DNA of 64,000 nt from an uncultured Verrucomicrobiales bacterium (GCA_947039485.1 CAMQZC010000011.1:1-64000); one strand, 5' to 3'; numbered from the stretch's first letter, positions 8,195 to 17,304 are shown. Translations and numbers: made by a program. Notes: generated by a model not told the origin, from the letters alone.

Positions 8195-9490
8195 ATGATT
8201 TCTCTGCGCTACACCCCGCTACCCGCTAGCCTTTACAAGGAAAACCGTGACCGCCTCGCAGCCAAGCTGCCAGCAGGCAGCCTCGTCATCGTACACTCCA
8301 ACGACGTGTACCCCACCAATGCTGATGGCACACATTTCTTTCACCAGAATGCGAATCTCTTTTACCTCACAGGCATCGACCAAGAGGAGAGTACGCTGCT
8401 CATGCAAGTAGCGGAGGATGGTGCACATCACGATATCCTCTTGCTGCGCGAGACCAATGAGCAAATTGCCATCTGGGAGGGCGCTCGCCTTGAGAAAGAA
8501 GAAGGTAGCCAGATTAGCGGTATCGAGGAGGTGATCTGGAGTGATAATTACCAGAGTCTTATCGCCGAGTTGATGCCTGAGAATAAGCAAATCTGGCTCG
8601 AGCGCGACAATCATCCACGCCGCCTCACCTATGTCCAAACGCGTAACGAGCGCATGGCCGATGCCCTCAAGGCAAATTACCCTGATTCTACGTATGAGAG
8701 CATCTATGATATTCTCACCAAACTACGCCTCGTCAAGCATGAGGAGGAAATTGAGCAACTGCGTCGCGCCTGCCGCAGCACGGGCGAGGGCTTTATTGAC
8801 CTGCTGCCACAAGTGAAGGCAGGCATGGGGGAATGGGAGATAGAAGGTATTCTCGCTGTGGGTTACATGCGCCGCCGCTCCCGCAAGTTCTCCTTCTCCC
8901 CTATTATCGCCAGCGGAGCCAACAGCTGCGTGCTACACTACATCAGCAACCATACCGCAACAAAGGATGGCGATCTTATTCTGCTCGATATTGGTGCGGA
9001 GTATGGACATTATGCAGGCGATATGTCCCGCACCATCCCTGCTAACGGTTGCTATAGCCCTCGCCAGCGAGCCGTCTACAACGCCTGCTTAGCGGTGCAT
9101 AAAAAAGCGAAGCAGCTGATGCTCCCAGGCATTGTGAAGGTTGACTTTGAGCGAGATGTACGCGCCTTTATGGCTATCCAGCTTCTTGAGCTAGGGCTTA
9201 TTACCCAAGCTGAAATTGATGAGCACCCCTCGGATCCCCCAGCTGTGCGCCGCTACTATATGCATGGATGCAGTCATAGCTTGGGCATTGATGTGCACGA
9301 CATCTGCCCAGCGGATGCAATTTTTGCAGAGAATCAAGTCTGGACAATCGAGCCGGGCATCTATATCCCTGCTGAGAGTATTGGCATCCGCATTGAGACA
9401 GATGTGGTGGTCAAGTCTGACGGCGTGGAGGATTTGCTGGGCTTTGTCCCCATCGAGGTTGAGGAAATTGAGGCTGCTATGCGCGGCTAA
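8195..9490 (+). CDS. pepP: Xaa-Pro aminopeptidase (aminopeptidase P, M24B)
   Basis: Cytoplasmic dinuclear-metal peptidase (431 aa) that removes an N-terminal residue before proline. An AMP_N domain occupies about 1-140 (GTHFFHQNANLFYLTGI), followed by a creatinase (pita-bread) fold. The metal ligands can be followed: LLDIGAEYGHYAGDMSRT (two Asp), HGCSHSLGIDVHD (His), TIEPGIYIP (Glu) and RIETDVVV (Glu). It lies 41 bp behind hisD in the same direction. The upstream bases are A-rich without a Shine-Dalgarno. Confidence 0.95.
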   Translation: MISLRYTPLPASLYKENRDRLAAKLPAGSLVIVHSNDVYPTNADGTHFFHQNANLFYLTGIDQEESTLLMQVAEDGAHHDILLLRETNEQIAIWEGARLEKEEGSQISGIEEVIWSDNYQSLIAELMPENKQIWLERDNHPRRLTYVQTRNERMADALKANYPDSTYESIYDILTKLRLVKHEEEIEQLRRACRSTGEGFIDLLPQVKAGMGEWEIEGILAVGYMRRRSRKFSFSPIIASGANSCVLHYISNHTATKDGDLILLDIGAEYGHYAGDMSRTIPANGCYSPRQRAVYNACLAVHKKAKQLMLPGIVKVDFERDVRAFMAIQLLELGLITQAEIDEHPSDPPAVRRYYMHGCSHSLGIDVHDICPADAIFAENQVWTIEPGIYIPAESIGIRIETDVVVKSDGVEDLLGFVPIEVEEIEAAMRG

Positions 9491-9678
9491 TGCGCGAAAG
9501 CGATGCTCTCAAGCAGCTATGCTGGATGGTCCCGCGTGCTAGCCAGTCCTAGTTGAGCGCCCACGCCCCATGTAGCCTTAGTGTTGCAGGGCAAGGGTGC
9601 AGGTTTCACCTCGCTGAGGGCTCTTCACCTGTAGGGTCTTGTTGTTGAGCTAGCGCAGAGGTGGTGAATCTTGGTGGT

Positions 9679-10632
9679 TTAGGGCTCAATAATATAAATG
9701 CGCCCTTGCCGCCGCTCTAGTATTCTACCCTTGCTGAGGTTCACGCGGTGTTTCTTGTTGCCGTCCTCAAGTAATTTAAGGCTCTCCTCAATTATTCGCT
9801 CGCTAAGATCACTCACGTCCTGCGCTCGCAGGTAATGGTGTATGATCGCCTTGATGAGCGCTGGGCTTTTCGTTCGCAGGCTTGGCAGGTGAAGCCTACC
9901 CTGTGGGTCATTGATCGCTAGCAGGCTGATGGCCTCGCTTAGCGCATCTGTTTGCTCCGCTTGTAGTCTGGCCGATCGCGCGATGATGGGGATGCAGTCA
10001 CGATCCATGACCTCGCAGAGCTGCGGGATAATTTGATGGCGTAGTTTGTTGCGCGTCGCCTCGGTCTCATCGTTGGTATGATCATCACACCAGCTAATAC
10101 CTCTTGTTTGCAGGTAGTTGCTTATCTCGCTGCGGCGGCTCTCCAACAGGGGGCGCAGCCAGCTGATGCCGTGATCATCGGTGAGGATGGGGCGCATGCC
10201 AAGGGCTCCTACAGAGCCCCTAGCAAGGCGGAAAATGGCTGTCTCGGCTTGGTCGTCGGCATGGTGCCCTAGCAGGATGAGCTTGCTGCCTTGCTCGCAG
10301 GCTTGCTGCTGGAGCCAGTCACGCCGCTGCTCGCGCGCGACGCTCTCAAAGGATTTTCCACATGCTGCGACAAGGGATGGAATGTCAACGCGTATTTCTG
10401 CATAGCTGATCCCGAGGCGTTGGCAGAGTTCGCGGCAGTGCTGAGCATCGCTATCTGCTGCCTCACCGCGTAAGCCATGGTGCATGTGGCAGGCGTGGGT
10501 GCGGATGCCTGCGGCCTCAAGGAGGTGGAGCAGGGCGCTCGAGTCGCGGCCCCCACTGAGTCCTAGGATGACAGCGTGGTCGCTCTCTCGCATGAGTTGC
10601 AGGCAGGATGGGTGGAGTTGGGGACGTTGCAT
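9679..10632 (-). CDS. tilS: tRNA(Ile)-lysidine synthetase
   Basis: TilS (317 aa) converts C34 of tRNA-Ile(CAU) to lysidine using ATP and lysine, so that the tRNA reads AUA. The PP-loop SGGRDS is at residues 26-31, followed by HMHHGLRGEAADSDAQ and GHHADDQAETAIFRLARG, both N-type ATP pyrophosphatase signatures. It is shorter than E. coli TilS, with a short C-terminal region. It lies downstream of the pseudopilin gene, separated by a terminator. Confidence 0.93.
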   Translation of the reverse strand: MQRPQLHPSCLQLMRESDHAVILGLSGGRDSSALLHLLEAAGIRTHACHMHHGLRGEAADSDAQHCRELCQRLGISYAEIRVDIPSLVAACGKSFESVAREQRRDWLQQQACEQGSKLILLGHHADDQAETAIFRLARGSVGALGMRPILTDDHGISWLRPLLESRRSEISNYLQTRGISWCDDHTNDETEATRNKLRHQIIPQLCEVMDRDCIPIIARSARLQAEQTDALSEAISLLAINDPQGRLHLPSLRTKSPALIKAIIHHYLRAQDVSDLSERIIEESLKLLEDGNKKHRVNLSKGRILERRQGRIYIIEP

Positions 10633-10651
10633 TTTGGTTGGGGGGGGCTGT

Positions 10652-10680
10652 AAAAAAACCCAGCGCTTGATAGCGATGGG
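10652..10680 (-). terminator. Terminator of the pseudopilin gene
   Basis: A hairpin (10659-10680) with one internal mismatch and a 4-nt loop, followed on the minus strand by seven T. It lies just after the stop at 10695. Confidence 0.8.
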
Positions 10681-10694
10681 CTTTAAATCTTGTT

Positions 10695-11462
10695 TTAGTC
10701 GCGCTGACGACGGTTCCTTTTCTTTTTCTTGGTCTCGTTACCTTGCTTCTCCGCGAGCCATGGGGCTACTTTCTTGTATTGGGAGTAGATGTCGGGCTCA
10801 TCGAGGTCGAGTTCAATGGCTGCAACGCGTCCGCTGGCGTAGGCGACGACGATGGAGCTGGCGTGACGCTCTGCTGAGGGTAATACCATGCGGCGGAAGT
10901 CCTCAATATTCTTGACGCTTTGTCCGTTGACGGGGATGCCATCAGAGAGCCATGGGAGCTCGTCAAGGCGTTGCTTGACGATGCGAATTTCGGAGTTGGG
11001 GTTCTCTGGGTCGCTAGAGGCATCTGTCCAGCTGACGTAGGAGACGCTTTTCTCATTGGCTGTAAAGAGGTCGTCACTACCGATGTCGTGGCGGGTGTCG
11101 CCAGGGCAGTGGAAGATGGAGGATATTTTCATCTTGCGCTGCTTACCTGGCAGCACAACGCTATCCATCTGTGGGGCAATGCTCATCCACCAAGCTTCGC
11201 TCTCATTCATTTCCTCTGTTTCCTCGTTATCATCCATGCCGCTGGTGGGTAGGGTGTTGCTGTTGATCATGTCCTGACTGTATTGGTTGCCAAGTTGGGC
11301 TAGCTGCTTCATGTTCGCCGTGCACTTGGTAATTTGAGCAGACTTGAGATGTGCCATGATGAGGGGCGCCCCAATACCTGCTAATAATCCTAGAATGGCG
11401 ATGACAACGATGAGTTCAATAAGGGTGAAACCTGATTTTTTGCGAAGGAGAGGTAAGTACAT
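10695..11462 (-). CDS. Type II secretion/type IV pilus pseudopilin-like protein
   Basis: 255 aa from the ATG at 11462 (MYLPLLRKKSGFTLIELIVV), chosen because class III signal peptides have a short basic leader before the cleavage and methylation motif GFTLIE. An upstream in-frame ATG at 11537 would give an atypically long leader. A single hydrophobic helix follows the motif, and the rest is a soluble domain with the DUF1559/H-X9-DG style common in PVC bacteria (EDFRRMVLPSAERHASSIVVAYASGR). It is an isolated gene with no secretion machinery nearby. The C-terminus is very basic (KKKKRNRRQRD). Confidence 0.85.
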   Translation of the reverse strand: MYLPLLRKKSGFTLIELIVVIAILGLLAGIGAPLIMAHLKSAQITKCTANMKQLAQLGNQYSQDMINSNTLPTSGMDDNEETEEMNESEAWWMSIAPQMDSVVLPGKQRKMKISSIFHCPGDTRHDIGSDDLFTANEKSVSYVSWTDASSDPENPNSEIRIVKQRLDELPWLSDGIPVNGQSVKNIEDFRRMVLPSAERHASSIVVAYASGRVAAIELDLDEPDIYSQYKKVAPWLAEKQGNETKKKKRNRRQRD

Positions 11463-11581
11463 AGCTATGTCACAGTCTAGCAAAATCTCAGATTGGCGCA
11501 AGTAAAAAATGCGCGTTTTGGTCGATGCTGACAGCAATTTTTTTTATTTGCACAATCTTGTTATGAAGCCGCAATATTTTC

Positions 11582-11610
11582 TTGCAAAGGCCCTTGACAG
11601 GGGATAGTAT
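11582..11610 (+). promoter_or_regulatory. hpf promoter
   Basis: TTGCAA (11582-11587), 17-bp spacer, TAGTAT (11605-11610). It predicts a leader of about 60-80 nt. A TTGACA at 11594 has no matching -10. Confidence 0.5.
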
Positions 11611-11697
11611 CAAAGGTGCAAAAGGGCTTGGTGCCCGCTGCAAATAAACCAATTACAGATAGAAATACAATCTGATATGAAAGAATCGAATGTTGAT

Positions 11698-12282
11698 ATG
11701 AACATTACCATTACTGGCCGCCACATTGAAATTACAACAGCTATCCGCGAATTCGCCACCAAGAAAATTCAAGGTATCCACATTGATTATCCTCACATCA
11801 TTGAGGCGCGTGTGGTTGTTGATGTCCAAAAGGATCGCCAAACCGCCGAGGTGGTACTCTTTTGTGCCGATCATATCACTATTCAGGCTTCGACCACTGG
11901 GGCAGATCTCTACGCTGCAATTGATGAGACAATCTCCAAGATTATGCGCCGTATGCGTAAGCATAAGACACGCATCCTAAAGCATTACCGACCTCATCGC
12001 GCGGAGAGTATCCGCAAGCTTGATGAGAAGGTATACCAAGAAGATTTGCTGGATATGGATATTGACCCAGATGCTGCTGAGGATCCCAAGCCTGTACGCA
12101 TCAGTCGTGAGGGCTATGATCTCAAGACGATGTACAAGGAAAATGCGATCATGGAGCTTGAGCTCTCTGGCAAGCCCTTCATCCTTTACCGCAATGCTCG
12201 TCGCAATGTGCTTCAGATCGTTTATCGTCTGATGCCTGGTGAGTACTCAATTATTGAATTGGGCTCTGAGCTTAAAGCTTAA
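11698..12282 (+). CDS. hpf: Ribosome hibernation promoting factor, long form
   Basis: Long HPF (194 aa from ATG 11698; an in-frame ATG at 11677 would add 7 residues). The N-terminal S30AE/RaiA domain (MNITITGRHIEITTAIREFA) binds the 30S decoding centre. The C-terminal domain (ISREGYDLKTMYKENAIMEL to IVYRLMPGEYSIIEL) is the dimerisation module that joins two ribosomes into inactive 100S particles in stationary phase. The start at 11698 is preferred because HPFs normally begin with this strand. A strong terminator follows. Confidence 0.92.
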   Translation: MNITITGRHIEITTAIREFATKKIQGIHIDYPHIIEARVVVDVQKDRQTAEVVLFCADHITIQASTTGADLYAAIDETISKIMRRMRKHKTRILKHYRPHRAESIRKLDEKVYQEDLLDMDIDPDAAEDPKPVRISREGYDLKTMYKENAIMELELSGKPFILYRNARRNVLQIVYRLMPGEYSIIELGSELKA

Positions 12283-12301
12283 CGCTAAATCTCAATACGC
12301 A

Positions 12302-12339
12302 AAACACCCTTGATGCTGATGCATCAAGGGTGTTTTTTA
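12302..12339 (+). terminator. Terminator of hpf
   Basis: A 14-15-bp hairpin around a TGAT loop, followed by a T run on the plus strand, 20 bp after the hpf stop. Confidence 0.9.
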
Positions 12340-12340
12340 A

Positions 12341-12412
12341 TAGGGCCACAGGGACTCGAACCCCAAATGACGGAACCAGAAACCGGTGTGTTGCCAATTA
12401 CACCATAGCCCC
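12341..12412 (-). tRNA. tRNA-Gln (CTG)
   Basis: A 72-nt cloverleaf on the minus strand. The acceptor GGGGCTA pairs with TGGCCCT (two wobbles), the D stem is GTGT/ACAC, the anticodon loop is TTCTGGT with anticodon CTG, the T loop is TTCGAGT, and the discriminator is A. CCA is not encoded. The anticodon stem is weak: pairs 27-43 (C/T) and 31-39 (T/T) are mismatched, leaving three G-C/C-G pairs. Confidence 0.88.
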
Positions 12413-12426
12413 ATTTAGACGGGCGA

Positions 12427-12455
12427 ATTATACGGATTTCGCAGCTTCGAGTCAA
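12427..12455 (-). promoter_or_regulatory. tRNA-Gln promoter
   Basis: On the minus strand, TTGACT (12450-12455), 17-bp spacer, TATAAT (12427-12432). The mature 5' end is about 15 nt downstream. Confidence 0.8.
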
Positions 12456-12792
12456 GTCTCTTGTTGATTTTCCTCATTATTTCGTTGAAAAACTTTGAGG
12501 GCTAGAGCTTCTCCGCATCAGCCTGCGTCAATGGTAAGCGTGGTTAAGGGGGCGGACAGAGCTGTGATGACGCTATCAATGAGCATTCCCTACGGCGGCA
12601 AAGCCTCCATATCTGATTATCTGTATTGATATGAAAATGAGTGCGCTATTTAGCAACAAGGGTCTGGATGAGTTGCTGATTTTTGCTCGTTTTGGGCTCT
12701 CGTTGCCTGTGATGATGAATCTGAGATTCTGGCGCTAGTCTCGTTGCTTTCCTTGTTGATGCGCGCGTGAAGGCGCTCAGCTCTGATTAAGC

Positions 12793-12821
12793 TTGCTAGC
12801 GAGCATATGCCTTGATATAAT
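12793..12821 (+). promoter_or_regulatory. Promoter of SAM-fold gene, leaderless
   Basis: TTGCTA (12793-12798), 17-bp spacer, TATAAT (12816-12821). The ATG at 12832 follows after 10 nt. Confidence 0.75.
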
Positions 12822-12831
12822 GCGCGCCAGT

Positions 12832-13557
12832 ATGAAACCACTTACAAAACTTGGAGAAGCAGTAGACACACAAGGCAGCACCTGGGAGCTCTGGGAGCGT
12901 GACGGCGTGCTCTCTCTCCTCCAAGATGGGACGCAGTGTGCATCTTCCTTTACCCATGGTAGTGACGACGCTATGGCCGATGTTGCTCTCGCTCCTATTG
13001 AGCGTGCGACGCAGCCCATCATTATGTTTGCAGGTTTGGGTCTGGGTTACGCCTTGGCGATGACTGCAGATGGCATCAGGCGTGATAAGGCAAAGTTCAT
13101 TGTAGCTGAGCCCGTACCCGCTATTGTTGAGTGGAACAAGAAGTATGGTGAGAATGCACCAATGATGGTGAATGATCCCCGTATTGAGATTGAGTATAGC
13201 TCGGCTGCTGATCTCTGCCGTAAGCGCTCAGGATCCTTGCATGCAATTATGATTAATCATACGCATGGAAAGTTTGATCTTTCGGTGGCTGATGCACAGG
13301 CCTACTTTAATGCCCTCAAGGGTGGCAGCATGCTGGTTATTGCAATTGGTAGGACCGATCGTCGTCTGGAGACTACGCTTCGTCGCGCTGGTTTCCACGT
13401 TGATTTTACGCATGTTGCGGCTGCTTCAAAGGGTAAGCAGATGCGTCAGCATACGCTTCTCATGGCCCTCCGTGGCCGATTTGTATCCTTTGCCGCACGT
13501 GGTGAAGAAGCAAAAAGTGAAGAAGCACGCGGTGAAGAAGCAAAAAGCGAGGGATAA
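12832..13557 (+). CDS. Spermidine-synthase-like / class I SAM-fold protein
   Basis: 241 aa. The start at 12832 (MKPLTKLGEAV) is chosen because the longer frame overlaps a promoter. A Rossmann-like segment is visible: PIIMFAGLGLGYALAMTA as the glycine loop, then FIVAEPVPAIVEW as the acidic strand-2 end, then a segment around residues 125-150 with HAIMINHTHGKF. This order resembles spermidine-synthase-like or class I methyltransferases, but no substrate motif is clear. The last ~20 residues are a duplicated charged unit (ARGEEAKSE twice) encoded by a 30-bp tandem DNA duplication at 13495-13551, probably a dispensable tail. Confidence 0.7.
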   Translation: MKPLTKLGEAVDTQGSTWELWERDGVLSLLQDGTQCASSFTHGSDDAMADVALAPIERATQPIIMFAGLGLGYALAMTADGIRRDKAKFIVAEPVPAIVEWNKKYGENAPMMVNDPRIEIEYSSAADLCRKRSGSLHAIMINHTHGKFDLSVADAQAYFNALKGGSMLVIAIGRTDRRLETTLRRAGFHVDFTHVAAASKGKQMRQHTLLMALRGRFVSFAARGEEAKSEEARGEEAKSEG

Positions 13558-13569
13558 GTTTCTCGCATT

Positions 13570-13606
13570 GCAGGCCTTTGGCGTTATTTAATTCACGCGG
13601 GCCTGC
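13570..13606. terminator. Possible bidirectional terminator hairpin
   Basis: GCAGGCC (13570-13576) pairs with GGCCTGC (13600-13606), and the inner loop offers extra pairing. It sits exactly between the convergent SAM-fold and mnmE genes. There is no proper T run on either side, so the call is weak. Confidence 0.4.
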
Positions 13607-14956
13607 TTATTTGCCTAGGCAGAACTGGGAGAAAATTGCCCCCAGTAGTTCCTCTGTATCCACCTTGCCTGAGATGCTCCCCAGCGCCTCAAGGCAGTCG
13701 CGTAGCTCCATTGCGCAGAACTCTGGTGACATCCCCTGCTGTAAGCAGCCGATGCCTGCATTGAGATAATCTAAGGCTAAGTCCAAGGCTGCGCGGTGGC
13801 GCAGATTAATTGCCGCCAAGCTGTCGAGCTCGGCGTGCCCCTGAAGGAAAAGCTGCTCGATACGCGTCTCAAGACCCTCTCGTCCCTGCCCCGAAGCGCA
13901 GGAGAAGGCAATGGCCTCACCTGCTTCCAGTATAGGCTGCCAGCTCGCATGTATGCCTAAATCGCACTTGTTGAGCAGGGTGATACTCTTGCCGCCCTCA
14001 GGCAGCTCCAAGTCATCAGGCTCAGCGCTCGCGTCAATTACCTGCAAGACTAAGTCTGCCTCGGAGCCAGCGCGACGGCTGCGCTCCATACCAGCAAGTT
14101 CTATCGCATCATTGCTCTCGCGCAGACCGGCTGTGTCAATGAGTCGTAGACAGAGACCACCCAGATTCACGCGCTCCTCGATGGTGTCGCGCGTCGTGCC
14201 TGCTAGCTCGCTAACAATTGCTCGATCAAAGCCAAGCAGGCAGTTGAGGAGGCTTGATTTGCCTGCATTGGGGGCGCCCACGATGGCCGTGCGCAGCCCC
14301 TCACGCAGCAGACGACCCTCGTCAGCTGTTGAGAGCAATCCCTTGAGAGCGTCTCCAATTGAGGATAATCCATCGCAGAGTGTTAGCGTGGTATCGGGGC
14401 TAATATCCTCCTCGGGGAAATCGATATAGGCCTCCACATGCGCCATCAGTCGGAGCAGCTCATCAATACTGAGTTGTACCTGAGTGCTAATGGCTCCGCC
14501 CAATTGATTCTGGGCTGCACGCAGTGCGAGGTCAGAGCCTGCTGCAATCACATCCATGATGGCCTCAGCCTGTGTTAAATCTAGCTTGCCATTCTCAAAG
14601 GCTCGGCGTGAGAACTCGCCGGGCTCGGCGGCTTGGGCTCCGCAGGCCATGAGTCGCTCGATGACGCGGCGGACGACGAGGATGCCTCCATGGCAGGATA
14701 TCTCCACAACATCTTCGCCTGTAAAGCTAGCTGGTGCGGCAAAGTAGCAAGCGACGACCTCATCAAGCACGCGGCTCTGCGCATCCTTGATGCGGCAGAA
14801 TGTGGCCTGTCGTGGGATTAAGTTCTTGGTCGCGGCTTGCGCAAAGATTTCATGTGAGCCTGAGCCCGTCATGCGAATCACGGCTAGAGCGGCCGTGCCG
14901 AGGGGGGTCGCGAGGGCGACAACGCAGGGGGGCTCAAATGGGGAGGCTGCTTTCAT
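13607..14956 (-). CDS. mnmE: tRNA modification GTPase MnmE
   Basis: MnmE/TrmE (449 aa), with MnmG, installs the cmnm5 group on U34 of several tRNAs. The N-terminal tetrahydrofolate-binding domain holds GEDVVEISCHGG. The G domain has G1 GAPNAGKS (227-234), G3 DTAGLRES (from 274) and G4 NKCD (329-332). The C-terminus ends in CLGK, matching the catalytic C[IVL]GK motif. It has its own promoter with a 9-nt distance from -10 to ATG. MnmG is not in the window. Confidence 0.97.
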   Translation of the reverse strand: MKAASPFEPPCVVALATPLGTAALAVIRMTGSGSHEIFAQAATKNLIPRQATFCRIKDAQSRVLDEVVACYFAAPASFTGEDVVEISCHGGILVVRRVIERLMACGAQAAEPGEFSRRAFENGKLDLTQAEAIMDVIAAGSDLALRAAQNQLGGAISTQVQLSIDELLRLMAHVEAYIDFPEEDISPDTTLTLCDGLSSIGDALKGLLSTADEGRLLREGLRTAIVGAPNAGKSSLLNCLLGFDRAIVSELAGTTRDTIEERVNLGGLCLRLIDTAGLRESNDAIELAGMERSRRAGSEADLVLQVIDASAEPDDLELPEGGKSITLLNKCDLGIHASWQPILEAGEAIAFSCASGQGREGLETRIEQLFLQGHAELDSLAAINLRHRAALDLALDYLNAGIGCLQQGMSPEFCAMELRDCLEALGSISGKVDTEELLGAIFSQFCLGK

Positions 14957-14965
14957 CAGGGTGCT

Positions 14966-14994
14966 ATTATAGCAGCTTTGGAGATAATGAGCAA
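14966..14994 (-). promoter_or_regulatory. mnmE promoter, leaderless
   Basis: On the minus strand, TTGCTC (14989-14994), 17-bp spacer, TATAAT (14966-14971). The ATG at 14956 is 9 nt away. Confidence 0.7.
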
Positions 14995-15007
14995 CTGCAA
15001 GTCGTCA

Positions 15008-15925
15008 TCAATCCGCGCTCGGCTGCAGGCGGCAGCTGCCAGTGTACGCTTTCTTGCGCGACTTCCATTTAGCAGAGGGCTTGAGGATGTCGTAGTATTC
15101 TCGCTGCGCGACGTCGTCTCGGTAGATGGAGTAGTTGCGTGGGTTTTTCTGCATGAGATTTTTGCATCTGCGGCAGAAGTTGACGTAACGGTAGATAAAT
15201 CCATGCGCCCAGTAAAAGGGTGCTGGAGCATCGGGCACGAGACTAAGCCACTCCTGATGTGCGCGGTCTGACCATGCTAGATTCTCCCCAGTGCAGACAA
15301 AGGTAGAGGTGAGGATAGGGACGCAGTGGAACTGCACGCGCTGACGTACGAGATCTCGGAAGAAGACTAAATCACTCACACAGCGCCACTTGGTGTTATA
15401 CTGCATCTGGCGCGCGCGAAAAGCGCTGGCTTGGTAGAATGATGAGTTGGTGATGCAGACGCAGTTGAGCCATGATGTGGGGAGGGTCGGCAGCACGGGG
15501 CTACGATGGCAGATGTAGTGCAGGTTCTTATCTAAGATGATGTAGGAGCCAAGTAGCACCTCGGCCTTGGGGTGCATGACAAAGAGCTTAGAGATGCTCA
15601 GCAATACGCTAGGCAGGTACTGCTCATCGCAGTTAAGATGGGCGGTGATGTCGGTGTTTTCAGGCATCTTAGCCCATGCGATGTTGATGGCATCATACAT
15701 TCCTTTGTCTGGTGCTGACTCGTAGCTAAAGGTGTATCCTGGTAGGTTGTTATGCTGGCTTTCCCATTGCTCAAGCCACTCAGCGCTACCATCCGCAGAG
15801 CCTCCATCTTGGATATGGTGGTGAACCTCGATGCCCTGAATAACTTGGTCAACTACAGAGCGAACGCAGCCGGGGAGCCATGCGATGCCGTTGTAGCAGG
15901 GGGTGACGATGTAAAACTTCTTCAT
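15008..15925 (-). CDS. Family 2 glycosyltransferase
   Basis: GT-A fold glycosyltransferase (305 aa) for a cell-surface glycan. It opens with FYIVTPCYNGIAWLPGCVRS, then DGGSADGSAEWL for nucleotide-sugar binding, the segment SAPDKGMYDAINIAWAKMP typical of WcaA-like enzymes, and LNCDEQYLP in the position of the metal-binding DxD (here NCDE). The C-terminal ~60 residues are basic and rich in aromatic residues. It is divergent from the GT4 gene, so the pair likely acts on the same polysaccharide or lipopolysaccharide. The acceptor and sugar are unknown. Confidence 0.87.
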   Translation of the reverse strand: MKKFYIVTPCYNGIAWLPGCVRSVVDQVIQGIEVHHHIQDGGSADGSAEWLEQWESQHNNLPGYTFSYESAPDKGMYDAINIAWAKMPENTDITAHLNCDEQYLPSVLLSISKLFVMHPKAEVLLGSYIILDKNLHYICHRSPVLPTLPTSWLNCVCITNSSFYQASAFRARQMQYNTKWRCVSDLVFFRDLVRQRVQFHCVPILTSTFVCTGENLAWSDRAHQEWLSLVPDAPAPFYWAHGFIYRYVNFCRRCKNLMQKNPRNYSIYRDDVAQREYYDILKPSAKWKSRKKAYTGSCRLQPSAD

Positions 15926-15936
15926 ATACTGTGTTT

Positions 15937-15965
15937 ATCCTACAGGATATAGCGTTGGAAATCAA
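15937..15965 (-). promoter_or_regulatory. GT2 promoter, short leader
   Basis: On the minus strand, TTGATT (15960-15965), 17-bp spacer, TAGGAT (15937-15942). The ATG at 15925 is 11 nt away. Confidence 0.6.
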
Positions 15966-15999
15966 CTCAATTCTCCCACGTCGCTTGTCTAAAAAAGGG

Positions 16000-16028
16000 T
16001 TGCCTTATTTGGGTTGAGCAGCTACAAT
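16000..16028 (+). promoter_or_regulatory. GT4 promoter
   Basis: TTGCCT (16000-16005), 17-bp spacer, TACAAT (16023-16028). The ATG at 16046 is 17 nt away. It is divergent from the GT2 promoter. Confidence 0.6.
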
Positions 16029-16045
16029 CACATCAAACAATAGAT

Positions 16046-17296
16046 ATGGCCCAACGACTCAAAATCCTCCTCGGTTGCTATGCCTGCGGCCCCAATTATG
16101 GCTCCGAATCAGGCATGGGCTGGAACTTTGCTATGCAGATTGCTAAGCACCATGAGGTGCATGTGATTGTAGAGAAGTATGAGTTTGAGGAGAAGGTGAT
16201 GCGCTATATCGAGGCGCATCCTGAGGAGGTGAAGAACATGAGCTTCCATTTCATCCCGCGTGAGCATCATGAGGTGCTGCGCAAGATTTGGCCACCGAGT
16301 TATTATTGGTTCTACAAGGTTTGGATGCGCAAGGCTTATGCCCTTGCAAAGGTGCTGGATGTGCAGCATGATTTTGATCTTGCTCATCAGATTACCATCG
16401 CAGGCTATCGTCAACCGGGCTATCTCTGGAAGCTGGGTAAGCCCTATGTTTGGGGACCTGTTGGGGGCCATACAAACAGCCCTTGGTGCTTGCTGCGCAG
16501 CCTTGGCATGCGTGGCTTCCTGCATTTTAATGCGCGCAATATCATCAATGAGATTCAAAAGCGCTGGGGTTTGCCCTCACGCGCTGCCGCCAAGCATGCC
16601 CATACAATTTTAACGAGCAATAGCACAGCGCAGCGCGAGATTCTCGCCTACTGGGGTCGCGAGACGACCTTCATGTCTGAGATTGGCTGTGATGCCAATG
16701 CGCAGGTGCCCAATCCTACCGAGCATAAGCAGGGCGAGCCTCTTAAGATATGTTGGGTGGGTGAGACTGTCATGGGTAAGGCTGCTAATATCCTGCTTGA
16801 GGCGCTCACTCTCTGCGAGCAGCCCATGGAGCTGCATGCCTATGGGCGAGGTGCTCGTCTGGAGACTTGGCGTAAGATGGCTCGGGATATGGGGCTGGAG
16901 GATCGCGTCACCTTTCACGGCTTTGTGCCGCAGGAGGAGGTCTGGGCGATGATGAGGCAATCTCATGTCCTCTGCATCACGAGCATTCGCGATGATACCT
17001 CTGCGGTTGTACTGGAGGCCTTCCGCTATGCGCTGCCGGTGATTGCTCTGGATTATACAGGCTTCCGCGATGCGATCACGGCAGACTGCGGAATCAAGAT
17101 TCCTACGATTAACAAGAAGCAGATTGTGAAGGACTACGCTCGTCACCTTGATGCACTCGCGCTGGATGAGGTGGAGCGCCGCCGCCTTTCTGCTGGTGCT
17201 CTGGAGCGCAGCCGTGACTACACTTGGGAGGCCAAGATGGTTATTCTTAACAAGATTTATAGCGAAGCTTGCCCTGAGTCGAGGCATGGAACTTGA
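16046..17296 (+). CDS. Family 4 glycosyltransferase (GT-B)
   Basis: Retaining glycosyltransferase (416 aa). The N-terminal half starts LKILLGCYACGPNYGSESGMGWNFA, the acceptor-side Rossmann domain with its glycine-rich loop. The C-terminal half has LKICWVGETVMGKAANILLEA, VTFHGFVPQEEVWAMMRQSH and the EX7E-type segment VVLEAFRYALPVIALD, which binds the nucleotide sugar. It is divergent from the GT2 gene. A bidirectional terminator separates it from metK. Confidence 0.9.
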   Translation: MAQRLKILLGCYACGPNYGSESGMGWNFAMQIAKHHEVHVIVEKYEFEEKVMRYIEAHPEEVKNMSFHFIPREHHEVLRKIWPPSYYWFYKVWMRKAYALAKVLDVQHDFDLAHQITIAGYRQPGYLWKLGKPYVWGPVGGHTNSPWCLLRSLGMRGFLHFNARNIINEIQKRWGLPSRAAAKHAHTILTSNSTAQREILAYWGRETTFMSEIGCDANAQVPNPTEHKQGEPLKICWVGETVMGKAANILLEALTLCEQPMELHAYGRGARLETWRKMARDMGLEDRVTFHGFVPQEEVWAMMRQSHVLCITSIRDDTSAVVLEAFRYALPVIALDYTGFRDAITADCGIKIPTINKKQIVKDYARHLDALALDEVERRRLSAGALERSRDYTWEAKMVILNKIYSEACPESRHGT

Positions 17297-17304
17297 GCTG
17301 GACA

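Larger units (their letters stand above)
12413..12831. other. Intergenic region between tRNA-Gln and the SAM-fold gene
   Basis: 419 bp. The tRNA promoter sits at 12427-12455 and the SAM-fold gene promoter at 12793-12821. I find no gene, repeat or clear hairpin between them. Confidence 0.65.
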
